Below are positions 15,489 to 23,938 of a stretch of 30,603 nt of DNA, one piece after another. How positions within the stretch are numbered: the first letter of the stretch is position 1; every line of letters begins with the position of its first letter. A program made the position numbers and the translations under genes. The notes beneath the pieces were generated by a model that was not told the DNA's origin, searched no databases, and saw only the letters and a list, made by a program, of their open reading frames with translations. This DNA is from UBA1189 sp045612925 (GTDB lineage: Bacteria; Bacteroidota; Bacteroidia; Bacteroidales; Bacteroidaceae): contig JAZKZX010000028.1 in the NCBI GenBank assembly GCA_045612925.1, positions 1-30,603 on the forward strand, read 5' to 3'.

Positions 15489-15496
15489 TAAAGTTA
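15489..15496 (-). promoter_or_regulatory. Weak promoter-like -7 box before the GNAT gene
   Basis: On the - strand TAACTTTA differs from TAnnTTTG only in the last base and lies 41 bp before the ATG. No good -33 element is seen. Confidence 0.3.
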
Positions 15497-15564
15497 GCAA
15501 CTTTTCATGATAAAATGCATAAAAATGCTGAATTATTCTCTTTTTTCGAGATTGTACAAAAAGA

Positions 15565-15595
15565 ATCACGCACCAGCAGACTGCTCGCGCGTGAT
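15565..15595 (-). terminator. Terminator after gyrB
   Basis: Outer stem ATCACGC/GCGTGAT and inner stem AGCAG/CTGCT, followed on the - strand by TCTTTTTG. It is 33 bp past the gyrB stop. Confidence 0.75.
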
Positions 15596-15627
15596 ATCTT
15601 TTATAATGTAAGAGGTCTTGCGACGTC

Positions 15628-17595
15628 TTATGCGTCGATGTTAGCGTAGGTGGCGTTCTTTTCGATGAACTCGCGACGGGGCCCTACATCCTCACCCATG
15701 AGCATAGAGAATACGTAGTCGGCTGCGGCGGCATTCTCGATGGTCACCTGCTTGAGGAGGCGTGTCTCGGGGTTCATGGTAGTCTCCCATAGCTGCTCGG
15801 GGTTCATCTCACCAAGACCCTTATATCGCTGGATGGTGATACCCGCCTCGCTGCCATTACCAAACTCGGCGATGAAGCGATCCTTGTCTGCATCGTCGTA
15901 GCAGTAGCGCTTGTTCTTACCCTTGCTACAGAGGTAGAGGGGCGGTGTAGCGATGAAGAGATGTCCGTTCTCGATGAGTTCGGGCATGTAGCGATAGAAG
16001 AGAGTCATCAAGAGGGTGTCGATGTGCGAACCATCGACGTCGGCATCGGTCATGATGATGGTCTTGTAGTAGCGCAGCTTGTCGTAGTTGGCCTCCTTGC
16101 TGTCCTCGGGGTTGAGTCCGAAGCGTACGCCGAGTGCCTGGATGATGTTGTTTACCTCCTCATGCTCGAAGGCCTTGTGCCACATCACGCGCTCTACGTT
16201 GAAGATCTTACCGCGGATGGGGAGGATAGCCTGTGTGAGTCGTGAGCGACCCTGTTTGGCTGAGCCACCGGCCGAGTCTCCCTCGACGATGAAGAGCTCG
16301 CAGTTCATGGGGTCTTTGTCGGAGCAGTCGGCCAACTTACCGGGGAGTCCGCCGCCGCTCATGGGATTCTTGCGCTGCACGCTCTCGCGAGCCTTGCGGG
16401 CTGCGATACGAGCCTGTGCGGCGAGCACCACCTTGTCCACGATCATCTTGGCCTCCTTGGGATGCTCCTCAAGGTAGTTGGTAAGAGTCTCTGCCACAGC
16501 CTGCTGTACGGCACCTGCCACCTCGGAGTTACCGAGCTTGGTCTTGGTCTGTCCCTCAAACTGAGGCTCGGCCACCTTGATAGAGATTACGGCGGTCAAA
16601 CCCTCACGGAAGTCCTCGCCAGCAATCTCCACCTTGGCCTTCTCCAGTGCCTTGGTGTCTTCGGCGTACTTCTTGAGTGTACGGGTCAGCGCGGTGCGGA
16701 AACCTGCAAGGTGTGTACCACCCTCGATGGTGTTGATATTGTTTACATATGAGTGGATGTTCTCAGAGTACGAAGTGTTGTACATGATAGCTACCTCGAT
16801 GGGTACACCCTGCTTCTCGGTGTTGAGGTAGATGATATCGTTGAAGAGGTGCTCGCGTGATGAGTCCACGAAGCGCACGAACTCTCTCAATCCCTCCTCT
16901 GAGTGGAAGGTCTCGGTACGTACGTTGCCCTCTTCGTCCTTCTCGCGGAGGTCGGTGAGCGTGATGGTGATGCCTGCATTGAGGAATGCGAGCTCACGCA
17001 TACGGTTGGCGAGGATATCGTAGCTATATTCGTGTGCGGTGAAGATAGAGCGGTCGGGCCAGAACTGCTGGCGTGTACCTCTGCGGTCAGCATCTCCAAC
17101 CACCTTCACGGCGTAGAGGGGCTTACCGCATGAGTACTCCTGTTGGTAGATCTTGCCATCGCGGAATACCTGTGTCTTCATGTGGGTAGAGAGTGCGTTT
17201 ACGCACGATACACCCACACCGTGCAGACCACCCGACACCTTGTATGAGCCCTTGTCGAACTTACCACCCGCATGGAGCACGGTCATTACCACCTCGAGAG
17301 CAGAGCGCTGCTCCTTCTCGTGCCAGTCGACGGGGATACCACGGCCATTGTCCTGTACGGTGATAGAGTTATCTTCGTTAATGAACACTTCGATGTGGCT
17401 GCAATAGCCTGCGAGAGCTTCGTCGATAGAGTTGTCCACAACCTCGTATACAAGGTGGTGCAGACCCTTGGCGCTGATGTCGCCGATGTACATCGCAGGA
17501 CGCTTACGTACGGCTTCAAGACCCTCAAGTACCTGAATGTTTTCCGCCGAGTAGTTGCTCGCTGCGTTAGCTTTGATTTCTTCGTTTATTTCCAT
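15628..17595 (-). CDS. gyrB: DNA gyrase subunit B
   Basis: ATPase subunit of DNA gyrase, which introduces negative supercoils with GyrA. The 655-aa length is normal for Bacteroidota GyrB, which lacks the insertion of the E. coli protein. GHKL ATPase motifs are EVVDNSIDEALAG, VQDNGRGIPV and GGLHGVGVSCVNAL. The transducer domain follows (VNNINTIEGGTHLAGF). The TOPRIM segment has NCELFIVEGDSAGGSAKQGR and metal-binding MTDADVDGSHI, and the C-terminal QRYKGLGEMNPEQLW is present. ParE is the main alternative, but this TOPRIM/C-terminal wording and length favour GyrB. The upstream region (17596-18153) is unusually long and repeat-bearing; a complete promoter lies at 17655-17686. Confidence 0.95.
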   Translation of the reverse strand: MEINEEIKANAASNYSAENIQVLEGLEAVRKRPAMYIGDISAKGLHHLVYEVVDNSIDEALAGYCSHIEVFINEDNSITVQDNGRGIPVDWHEKEQRSALEVVMTVLHAGGKFDKGSYKVSGGLHGVGVSCVNALSTHMKTQVFRDGKIYQQEYSCGKPLYAVKVVGDADRRGTRQQFWPDRSIFTAHEYSYDILANRMRELAFLNAGITITLTDLREKDEEGNVRTETFHSEEGLREFVRFVDSSREHLFNDIIYLNTEKQGVPIEVAIMYNTSYSENIHSYVNNINTIEGGTHLAGFRTALTRTLKKYAEDTKALEKAKVEIAGEDFREGLTAVISIKVAEPQFEGQTKTKLGNSEVAGAVQQAVAETLTNYLEEHPKEAKMIVDKVVLAAQARIAARKARESVQRKNPMSGGGLPGKLADCSDKDPMNCELFIVEGDSAGGSAKQGRSRLTQAILPIRGKIFNVERVMWHKAFEHEEVNNIIQALGVRFGLNPEDSKEANYDKLRYYKTIIMTDADVDGSHIDTLLMTLFYRYMPELIENGHLFIATPPLYLCSKGKNKRYCYDDADKDRFIAEFGNGSEAGITIQRYKGLGEMNPEQLWETTMNPETRLLKQVTIENAAAADYVFSMLMGEDVGPRREFIEKNATYANIDA

Positions 17596-17654
17596 GTTTG
17601 CAACAAATTTCTTATTTCATAAGACCCTGATTCGAGATGGAGTCTAAAAACATG

Positions 17655-17686
17655 CGAAGGTAGGAATTTCTCCGCAAAAAAGCAAA
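17655..17686 (-). promoter_or_regulatory. Promoter of gyrB
   Basis: On the - strand: TTTG (17686-17683), 20 bp, TACCTTCG (17662-17655), one mismatch to TAnnTTTG. It gives a leader of about 55 bp. The -33 box is the end of one copy of a direct repeat. Confidence 0.7.
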
Positions 17687-17788
17687 TTTCAACGAGCGAA
17701 AGCATAGAAAAAGCCGCTTATTCTATGCTGAGCGAGGCAGAAGTTCAATAGAGTTAAATTTCAACGCGCGAAAGTAGAGAAAAAGCTT
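17684..17788. repeat. Upstream gyrB direct repeat with a hairpin between copies
   Basis: Two copies of an approximately 30-bp sequence beginning AAATTTCAACG and continuing GCGAAAG...AGAAAAAGC lie at about 17684-17713 and 17757-17786. Between them AGCATAGAA (17701-17709) pairs with TTCTATGCT (17721-17729). The rest of the 558-bp gap 17596-18153 holds an 18-bp palindrome at 17951 and no gene I can support. Confidence 0.6.
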
Positions 17789-17950
17789 GTTTATTTGACT
17801 TTGGCAAGGACAAATTCTCTATACTCCTTGCGCCTAAATCAGCCAACACCCCCTGGCAGGTTTGGGCATACGCCTTCAAAAATATGCCAAGGGAAGGGTG
17901 GTATGTTTCATGAGTATGACAAAACGTCTTCAAAATGAGAGAATCACGGT

Positions 17951-17968
17951 CTATGCAATATTGCATAG
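17951..17968. repeat. Perfect 18-bp palindrome
   Basis: CTATGCAATATTGCATAG equals its own reverse complement. It lies in the intergenic region between the helicase 3' end and gyrB, 356 bp upstream of the gyrB ATG. It could be an operator for a dimeric regulator; no further evidence. Confidence 0.5.
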
Positions 17969-18153
17969 GTGGCAGTAGGTGCTATAATCATCGTATTTCC
18001 AGGCTATGTCATATATCTCACCAATTTCTCATAGTAGCCTAATGTATACATATTGAAGGAGGCAATGCCAATTTTTATGCATATAGTGGTATCTATCCTT
18101 CCGTTAGCTTATTGGGCTGCAGTTGGAAGAATTTTGTTTGATACTCTATCGCT

Positions 18154-19482
18154 TTATGTTTGGGGATTCTGCCTGGGGCTATTGTTGTCTTTTCTCTTGC
18201 CACCGCGATGGGGCTTTTTGCGATGTTTGCTTGATGTCCCTTCTTGTTTGGCATGTGTTCCTTCGTGCTTGGGTTTTCCTTTGCGGTGTCCGCCTTTGCG
18301 TCCACTTCGTCCGCGTGTGTTGCCTTTCTTGGGATTGTATTCTGGGGCCTCGCCCAATTCCTCGGGTACGGGTAGCTTGTGCACTTCACGGCCGATAAAC
18401 TCCTCGATGGCGGCAAAGCGTGCTTGGTCGTCAACGGCTACAAAGGTGATGGCGCATCCTTCGGCACCGGCACGGGCGGTACGCCCAATACGATGTACAT
18501 AGTCTTCACAATCGTGCGGAGCATCGTAGTTGATGACCAAACGTATGTCATCGATATCGATACCACGAGATACGATGTCGGTGGCCACGAGGATGTCGAT
18601 GCGCCCGTTTTTGAATTCCCGCATCACCGTGTCGCGTTGTGCTTGGTCGAGGTCGCTATGCATCTCGCCCACATTGAGTTTCATGCGTTTGAAGGTTGCG
18701 GCAATCTCTTTCACCTTGGTCTTCTTCGATGAGAATATGATGACTCGCTCAGGCTTGGTGTCGCGAAAGAGGCTCTTGATGATACCGAGCTTTTGTGTCT
18801 CGTAGCAGATGTAGGCCGTCTGTACAATCTTTTCGGCGGGCTTGTTCACAGCGAGGCGCACCTCTACTGGGTCGCGCAGGATAGAGGAGGCGAGCTTTTG
18901 TATCTTGTCGGGCATGGTGGCCGAGAACATGATGGTCTGTCTGTTTTCGGGCAGTTGCTTGGCTATCTGCATAATGTCGTCGTAGAATCCCATGTCGAGC
19001 ATGCGGTCTGCCTCGTCGAGGATGAAGAATGAGGTGCGCGAGAGGTCTACATTGCCCAGCGAGATGTGACTGATAAGTCGGCCTGGTGTGGCAATGATGA
19101 CATCGGCTCCGAGTGATAGACCTCGGCGCTCCTGCTCGTAGCGTATGCCGTCGTTGCCGCCATATACGGCCACGCTGCTTACGGGTACATAGTAGGAGAA
19201 TCCCTCCATGGCCTGGTCAATTTGTTGTGCCAGCTCGCGGGTGGGCGACATGATGACGCAGTTTATAGCATCGTCGGGGTATCCGCCATCGCTGATCATG
19301 CTCAGGATGGGGAGCAGGTAGGCTGCGGTTTTGCCCGTGCCGGTTTGTGCCACACCTATGAGGTCGCGCCCCTCGAGTAGTGGGGGGATGGTATGTTCTT
19401 GGATGGGGGTGCAGGTGGTGAAGTTCATCGCGTCAAGCGCGTCGAGCACATCGTCGTTGAGGTCGAGATCGTAGAAGTCCAT
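18154..19482 (-). CDS. DEAD-box RNA helicase (RhlE-like)
   Basis: ATP-dependent RNA helicase of 442 aa. Core motifs run in order: Q-motif TPIQEHTIPPLL, Walker A AQTGTGKTAA, PTRELAQQ, TPGRL, DEAD box ILDEADRMLDMGF, SAT, VATDIVSRGIDI, and HRIGRTARAG. The core ends near residue 380. It is followed by a basic, Gly/Lys/Arg/His-rich tail of about 60 residues (e.g. RGRSGRKGGHRKGKPK), probably disordered and RNA-binding. It starts 31 bp after the lptG stop, so it is probably expressed from the lptG promoter. RhlE-type proteins act in ribosome assembly and RNA decay; the exact subfamily is inferred. No clear terminator is seen after its stop. Confidence 0.94.
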   Translation of the reverse strand: MDFYDLDLNDDVLDALDAMNFTTCTPIQEHTIPPLLEGRDLIGVAQTGTGKTAAYLLPILSMISDGGYPDDAINCVIMSPTRELAQQIDQAMEGFSYYVPVSSVAVYGGNDGIRYEQERRGLSLGADVIIATPGRLISHISLGNVDLSRTSFFILDEADRMLDMGFYDDIMQIAKQLPENRQTIMFSATMPDKIQKLASSILRDPVEVRLAVNKPAEKIVQTAYICYETQKLGIIKSLFRDTKPERVIIFSSKKTKVKEIAATFKRMKLNVGEMHSDLDQAQRDTVMREFKNGRIDILVATDIVSRGIDIDDIRLVINYDAPHDCEDYVHRIGRTARAGAEGCAITFVAVDDQARFAAIEEFIGREVHKLPVPEELGEAPEYNPKKGNTRGRSGRKGGHRKGKPKHEGTHAKQEGTSSKHRKKPHRGGKRKDNNSPRQNPQT

Positions 19483-19513
19483 GTTTTATTCTAAAGGTCT
19501 TAATGCTGATTTT

Positions 19514-20626
19514 TTATTTCGGTGCTTTCCAGTACAGGTATATGCCGATGATGAGAAATGTTATGTTAGGTATCCACACTGCTACTATGGGTGCCATACT
19601 GCCATTTACGGCAAAGGTCGACGAGATGGTTTGGAATACGATATATCCAAAGCTCAATGCGATGCCTATGCCTAAGTTGAGTCCCATGCCTCCCTTGACC
19701 TTTTTGGCCGAGAGTGCTACGCCGATGAGTGTGAGAATGAAGGCTGCAAATGAGGTCGCTATGCGCTTGTGATACTCTAACTCGAACTCTTTGATGTTGG
19801 CAATGCCACGGCGCCGTTGCTTGTCGATGTAGCGCTTCAGCTCGGGTGAGGTAAGCGTTTCCTGTTGGTTTTTGCTGATAAGAAGGTCGTAAGGCTCTAT
19901 TTGTATGATTGTGTCTTGTTGCAGTCCGCTGGTAATCACCTCGCACGAGTCGGTGAGGATGCGGTGTTGCCAGTTCTTGGCTTTCCACTGATGTGGGTTC
20001 TCCTTATTGCCAGTATACACCAAAGTGCGCGCCGTGAAGTGCGACTTCATGGAGTTGCCCTCGAAACGGTCGAGCGAAAAGCGGTAGGCTGTGTTGTTAC
20101 TGCTCTCGAAGCGCTCAATATAGGCAATAACATTGGGCTCTACCTCCATCTGTATATTACGTGCACTCTCTACTTTTTTCTTCTTCTTGTAGGTGTTCTC
20201 AAACTCGAGGCGAACCACATTGCCCTTGGGAATGACATATGCGCCCAGCCCGTAAGTGAGCAAAGCGATGAGTAGAGCCGAAAACATGTAGGGAAGCATC
20301 AATCGGTGCAGACTCGTACCTGTAGAGCACATGGCGATGATTTCGGAGTTCTCGGCCAGTTTCGAGGTGAAGAAGATGACGGCGATGAACACGAACAACG
20401 GGCTGAACAGGTTCGAGAAATAGGGAATAAAATTCAAGTAGTAGTCAAAGATGATGGCACGCCACGGAGCATTGTTGGCTACAAACTTATCGATGTGCTC
20501 GTTATAGTCGAACACCACGGCGATAGAGATAATCAGCGCTATGGAAAAGAAGTAATGACCCAGAAACTTCGCAATGATGTACCTGTCCAGTCGTCCAAAG
20601 AGTTTACCTCTGAAAAGCTTTTCCAT
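19514..20626 (-). CDS. lptG: LptF/LptG-family permease (YjgP/YjgQ), probably LptG
   Basis: Inner-membrane subunit of the ABC exporter that moves lipopolysaccharide to the Lpt bridge. The 370-aa length is typical. N-terminal amphipathic start LDRYIIAKFLGHYFFS is followed by three membrane helices (about 20-40, 63-87, 105-132, the last ending in GLGAYVIPKG). A periplasmic beta-jellyroll region spans about 135-280, and three C-terminal helices span about 285-305, 315-335 and 345-365 (FAAFILTLIGVALSAKKVKGG, split here by the loop). LptF and LptG are paralogues; LptG is favoured by LDRYII and overall form. It has an excellent promoter at 20661-20692. Confidence 0.9.
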   Translation of the reverse strand: MEKLFRGKLFGRLDRYIIAKFLGHYFFSIALIISIAVVFDYNEHIDKFVANNAPWRAIIFDYYLNFIPYFSNLFSPLFVFIAVIFFTSKLAENSEIIAMCSTGTSLHRLMLPYMFSALLIALLTYGLGAYVIPKGNVVRLEFENTYKKKKKVESARNIQMEVEPNVIAYIERFESSNNTAYRFSLDRFEGNSMKSHFTARTLVYTGNKENPHQWKAKNWQHRILTDSCEVITSGLQQDTIIQIEPYDLLISKNQQETLTSPELKRYIDKQRRRGIANIKEFELEYHKRIATSFAAFILTLIGVALSAKKVKGGMGLNLGIGIALSFGYIVFQTISSTFAVNGSMAPIVAVWIPNITFLIIGIYLYWKAPK

Positions 20627-20660
20627 CTAACTATATATTCGGTGTGTCAAAAGATTTGGG

Positions 20661-20692
20661 CAAAGTTAAGCATTATGCATGATACTAACAAA
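20661..20692 (-). promoter_or_regulatory. Promoter of the lptG-helicase unit
   Basis: On the - strand: TTTG (20692-20689), 20 bp, TAACTTTG (20668-20661): full consensus, about 35 bp before the ATG. Confidence 0.85.
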
Positions 20693-20768
20693 CTTGGCTC
20701 GTTTGATTTCGTTCAATATGAGGCCAATTTTGTGATTTATCAACCATGCATCGTTGGTACTAAAATGC

Positions 20769-20802
20769 AACGATTGGGTAACCATTGAGTTACCCAATCG
20801 TT
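20769..20802 (-). terminator. Terminator after the DUF2795 gene
   Basis: AACGATTGGGTAAC pairs perfectly (14 bp) with GTTACCCAATCGTT around a 6-base loop. It is 43 bp beyond the stop at 20845 and separates that gene from the lptG promoter. Confidence 0.75.
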
Positions 20803-20844
20803 ATTGTAGATTTTCAAGCAATCTGTAGATCAATAAAATAAGGC

Positions 20845-21066
20845 TTAGTATTCCTCCTCGTCAAAGAAAAAATCTTCCTTGCTGGGATAGTCGGGCCAAA
20901 GGTCTTCGATGCTCTCGTAAATCTCGCCCTCATCCTCTACCTCTTGCAAGTTCTCTACCACCTCCATGGGGCATCCTGAGCGGATGGCATAGTCGAGAAG
21001 TTCCTCTTTGGTTGCAGGCCAGGGTGCATCCTCCAATTTAGATGCTAATTCAAGTGTCCAGTACAT
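20845..21066 (-). CDS. Small acidic DUF2795 protein
   Basis: A 73-aa protein of unknown function matching the DUF2795 pattern that is widespread in Bacteroidota: WPATKEELLDYAIRSGCPMEVVENLQ, here described by its core ATKEELLDYA and VVENLQEVEDEGEIY. The C-terminus is strongly acidic and aromatic (PDYPSKEDFFFDEEEY). No signal, membrane or catalytic motif. It has its own promoter (21121-21150), which lies partly inside the upstream adenosyltransferase gene, and its own terminator, so it can be expressed as a single abundant small-protein gene. Confidence 0.85.
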   Translation of the reverse strand: MYWTLELASKLEDAPWPATKEELLDYAIRSGCPMEVVENLQEVEDEGEIYESIEDLWPDYPSKEDFFFDEEEY

Positions 21067-21120
21067 ATTATGTTCTCCTATGATTAAATTAAAACTATAT
21101 CGTTCTTTTTAATGAGGTTG

Positions 21121-21150
21121 CAAAAGTATAACATTTTCGTTCATTCGCAA
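21121..21150 (-). promoter_or_regulatory. Promoter of the DUF2795 gene
   Basis: On the - strand: TTG (21150-21148), 19 bp, TACTTTTG (21128-21121). The -33 box falls within the last codons of the upstream gene (stop at 21141). Confidence 0.75.
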
Positions 21151-21707
21151 TCATTCTTCCAAGAAATTTCGTCTATATGTTCTATTTTATTCAAGAAACG
21201 AGCATAGACGAACAAGAAATCGGAGAGCCTATTGATGAATGCTATCAGACAAGGACATGAAGGTGTCTCCTCGGCAAGGGCTATGATGAGGCGCTCGGCG
21301 CGGCGACATACTGTGCGGCACACATGGCATTGCGATGCGGCGATACCGCCTCCGGGGAGGATGAATGTGTGTAGCGGAACGAGTTGGGAGTCAAGCGTAT
21401 CAATAAGATTCTCTAATGTTTGCGTGTGTGCGGAAGTGATGGTACAAGGCGTTTCTTTACCTTCGGCATAAGGCGTGGCGAGGTAGGTGCCAACGTCGAA
21501 CAGACGCGATTGTATCCACTGCAGTCGGTCAGTATGCTCTGCGCCAAAGGCCCTTACCATGGAGGTCAGTAGGCCTATGTGAGCACTCAGTTCGTCAATG
21601 GTGCCATAGGCTTCGATGCGGAGGCTGCACTTCTTGATGCGACTTCCTCCGATGAGCGAGGTTGTGCCTTTATCGCCCCCTCGGGTGTATATGTGGCTCT
21701 TTTTCAT
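21141..21707 (-). CDS. PduO-type ATP:cob(I)alamin adenosyltransferase
   Basis: Makes adenosylcobalamin from cob(I)alamin and ATP. The 188-aa length matches PduO/MMAB trimers. The N-terminal ATP-binding signature is IYTRGGDKGTTSLIGGSR. Next comes AYGTIDELSAHIGLL. The C-terminal active-site helix contains CRTVCRRAERLI, and INRLSDFLFVYAR closes the family pattern. It starts one base after the stop of the methyltransferase-like gene, so the two are one transcript. No methylmalonyl-CoA mutase or other B12-dependent gene is in the window. Confidence 0.94.
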   Translation of the reverse strand: MKKSHIYTRGGDKGTTSLIGGSRIKKCSLRIEAYGTIDELSAHIGLLTSMVRAFGAEHTDRLQWIQSRLFDVGTYLATPYAEGKETPCTITSAHTQTLENLIDTLDSQLVPLHTFILPGGGIAASQCHVCRTVCRRAERLIIALAEETPSCPCLIAFINRLSDFLFVYARFLNKIEHIDEISWKNDCE

Positions 21708-21708
21708 A

Positions 21709-22371
21709 TCATGGTTTAATATTTATCCAATAGGTCTCTTTATGGCGTGAACGGTCGAAGAAAAGAAGCCCTATTGTGCCAAGGTCATAGCTGATGCCCG
21801 TGTCAGAGCTCTCTTGTAGGCTGTGCCACCAGTCTGTCTTCGCTTTGTTGGCGCGTATCCCCTCGATGATGAATAGCGTGCGGTCAGTGACATGTCTGAA
21901 TGCTATGGATACCACTTCTTGATAGTGTGAGGTGTGTGCTACATGTAGTATTCCTATCTCGTTCATTTCATGGAGGAGTTGGCGGAAAATCGCCATTTCA
22001 TCGCCCTTCGCTATTTCTACCTGTGGGTATTCGGCATGCAAGTCCTGTAGGGCGGTGGGGATGTCGTCTGATGCGATGGCTACACATCGTGCCGTAGGAC
22101 ATGCCGTAGTCATGGCCCATGCCGAGGTGCCTGCTCCTACCTCGATGATTGTGGTCGGGTGTACATGATTGGTCAGGCGAAGAAGTAGGCGGTTGGTAGT
22201 CATGGGATAGCAGGGTAGAGCATGGCTATATCTTTGTGCAATGGCGTCCAAGATGGCATAGCCATAATAGGGAGTCTTCTCGCGCAGCACATGTTGTACG
22301 AAATGAAAGTCGTTAGGACTTTGCACGCCATAGCCTGCTGTGTTGAGTTTGCGCCATATCCACCTGTTCAT
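21709..22371 (-). CDS. SAM-dependent methyltransferase-like protein
   Basis: A 220-aa cytoplasmic protein with a class I methyltransferase-like nucleotide motif, IIEVGAGTSAWAM, at about residues 74-86. It is followed by CVAIASDD (acidic residue after strand 2) and a later GILHVAHT strand where an Asp is commonly found. It opens with MNRWIWRKLNTAGYGVQSP, a segment I associate with a Bacteroidota-only family of this size. The substrate is unknown, and the diverged strand-4 motif leaves open whether it is catalytic. It leads the transcript containing the cobalamin adenosyltransferase. Confidence 0.65.
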   Translation of the reverse strand: MNRWIWRKLNTAGYGVQSPNDFHFVQHVLREKTPYYGYAILDAIAQRYSHALPCYPMTTNRLLLRLTNHVHPTTIIEVGAGTSAWAMTTACPTARCVAIASDDIPTALQDLHAEYPQVEIAKGDEMAIFRQLLHEMNEIGILHVAHTSHYQEVVSIAFRHVTDRTLFIIEGIRANKAKTDWWHSLQESSDTGISYDLGTIGLLFFDRSRHKETYWINIKP

Positions 22372-22397
22372 CTCTCATGGTTGTTTGTAGTTGTCGG

Positions 22398-22429
22398 CAA
22401 AAATAACAAAAATAGGTGAGTATACCCAA
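22398..22429 (-). promoter_or_regulatory. Promoter of the methyltransferase-adenosyltransferase unit, two -7 boxes
   Basis: Two TATTTTTG boxes on the - strand (22405-22398 and 22414-22407) sit 9 bp apart. The proximal one has TTG (22429-22427) at 21 bp. It is back-to-back with the dgt promoter. Confidence 0.55.
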
Positions 22430-22447
22430 GCGAAACGAAAAAAGATG

Positions 22448-22455
22448 TAAATTTG
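22448..22455 (+). promoter_or_regulatory. Promoter -7 box for dgt
   Basis: TAAATTTG matches TAnnTTTG, 39 bp before ATG 22495. It overlaps the TTG codon at 22453, which argues against that codon as a start. Confidence 0.55.
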
Positions 22456-22494
22456 CGCGTAAATGTACCAAGACAAAAAATTGACTTTATCATG

Positions 22495-23826
22495 ATGGAT
22501 TGGAAAAAACTTATATCATCTAAACGATTGGGTATGGAGGCCTACCATGCCGAAGGAGGTGACGAACGCTCAGAGTTCTTACGAGACTACGATCGTCTCA
22601 TCTTCTCGGCGCCTTTCCGTCGCTTACAAAACAAAACACAAGTGTTTCCTTTGCCTGGGAGTATATTCGTGCATAACCGTCTTACCCATAGTCTCGAGGT
22701 GGCTTGTGTGGGGCGATCATTGGGGAATAGAGTGGGGAGCGCTTTGCTCAGAGTTCATCCCGAACTAGCAGGCTCATCTATCGGAGACATCGGTAGTATC
22801 GTGTCAGCGGCTTGTTTAGCTCACGACTTGGGTAATCCTCCTTTTGGCCATTCGGGTGAACGTGCCATCTCGGCCTATTTTACGGAGGGAAAAGGTCAAA
22901 CGTTACGCAGCCAGTTCAATGATGCCGAGTGGAATGATATCATTCATTTCGAAGGTAACGCCAATGCTTTCCGTCTCCTCACCCATCAGTTCAATGGGCG
23001 TCGCCGTGGAGGATTTGCACTCACCTATGCTACCTTAGCGAGCATCGTAAAATATCCCTATTCATCGTACTATGCAGGTGGAAAGCCTAAGTTCGGATTC
23101 TTTCAAACAGAGGCTGACACCTTCCGCACCATTGCTGATGAACTTGGGCTTATCCGTCTCAGTGGCGAGAATGAGCCCCTCCGCTATTGTCGCCACCCTT
23201 TGGTTTTCCTTGTTGAGGCCGCCGATGACATCTGCTATCAGATGATGGACATTGAGGATGCCTATAAACTCAAACTCCTTACTCGTGAAGAGACTATAGC
23301 CTTGCTGACTCCCTTCATTGAAGAGCACAAGCAGGGGCATCTTACTGAAGTGCTTGGATTGGTAACCGATACAAACGAACAAATAGCCTACTTGAGATCT
23401 AAGGTAATAGGCATCCTCATCGATGAGTGTGCCGATGCCTTCATGCGGCACGAGAAAGAGATCCTCTGCGGTTCTTTCACGGAGCCTCTTATCAAACATA
23501 CGAGTGAACGTTGCAGACAAGCATATAAGCACTGCTCCGAGGTGGCGGTGAAGAAGATATATCGTTCGCGCGATGTGCTGGATATAGAACTTGCAGGTTT
23601 TCGTATCATCAACACACTTATTGAACTGATGACTGATGCTGCCATCCATCCAGATAATGCCTATTCGCGCTTGCTTATTGATAGGGTCAGCAGTCAATAT
23701 AACCTACAGGCGCCTACGCTTTATGGTAAGGTGCAGGCCGTGTTTGATTACATTTCGGGAATGACCGATGTGTTTGCTCTCGATCTCTATCGCAAGATTA
23801 ACGGCAATAGTCTTCCTGCGGTGTAA
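22495..23826 (+). CDS. dgt: Deoxyguanosinetriphosphate triphosphohydrolase (dGTPase)
   Basis: HD-domain enzyme cleaving dGTP to deoxyguanosine and triphosphate, with a role in dNTP balance. From ATG 22495 it is 443 aa. N-terminal RDYDRLIFSAPFRRLQNKTQ is family-typical. The HD metal site is formed by RLTHSLEVA and ACLAHDLGNPPFGHSGE, with a later Asp in LVEAADDICYQ. The start is ambiguous between 22492 and 22495 (ATGATG); an upstream TTG at 22453 lies in the promoter box and is rejected. It is divergent from the methyltransferase unit and followed by tRNA-Leu with its own promoter. Confidence 0.93.
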   Translation: MDWKKLISSKRLGMEAYHAEGGDERSEFLRDYDRLIFSAPFRRLQNKTQVFPLPGSIFVHNRLTHSLEVACVGRSLGNRVGSALLRVHPELAGSSIGDIGSIVSAACLAHDLGNPPFGHSGERAISAYFTEGKGQTLRSQFNDAEWNDIIHFEGNANAFRLLTHQFNGRRRGGFALTYATLASIVKYPYSSYYAGGKPKFGFFQTEADTFRTIADELGLIRLSGENEPLRYCRHPLVFLVEAADDICYQMMDIEDAYKLKLLTREETIALLTPFIEEHKQGHLTEVLGLVTDTNEQIAYLRSKVIGILIDECADAFMRHEKEILCGSFTEPLIKHTSERCRQAYKHCSEVAVKKIYRSRDVLDIELAGFRIINTLIELMTDAAIHPDNAYSRLLIDRVSSQYNLQAPTLYGKVQAVFDYISGMTDVFALDLYRKINGNSLPAV

Positions 23827-23870
23827 TAGTGAGTGGGTTAGGCAGGATGGAAAAAAGTCATAGACAATTG

Positions 23871-23901
23871 TTGCAATATTGTTGATTATTTCATATCTTT
23901 G
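23871..23901 (+). promoter_or_regulatory. Promoter of tRNA-Leu
   Basis: TTG (23871-23873), 20 bp, TATCTTTG (23894-23901), 37 bp before the tRNA. Confidence 0.75.
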
Positions 23902-23938
23902 CACTCGCATTGAAGGAATTCGATGTCATACTGAGGTT

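Noticed and set aside
17754..17966. 70-codon - strand ORF upstream of gyrB
   Set aside because: Its start lies in a perfect palindrome, its end in the direct repeat, the composition is not clearly coding, and I recognise no family.
18053..18502. 149-codon + strand ORF opposite the helicase tail
   Set aside because: Mostly the antisense of the basic helicase tail; low-complexity Leu/Pro/Cys/Arg composition is a shadow effect.
20694..20788. Coding-like stretch between the lptG promoter and the 20769 terminator
   Set aside because: Short, overlaps the promoter and terminator, no start or family resemblance.
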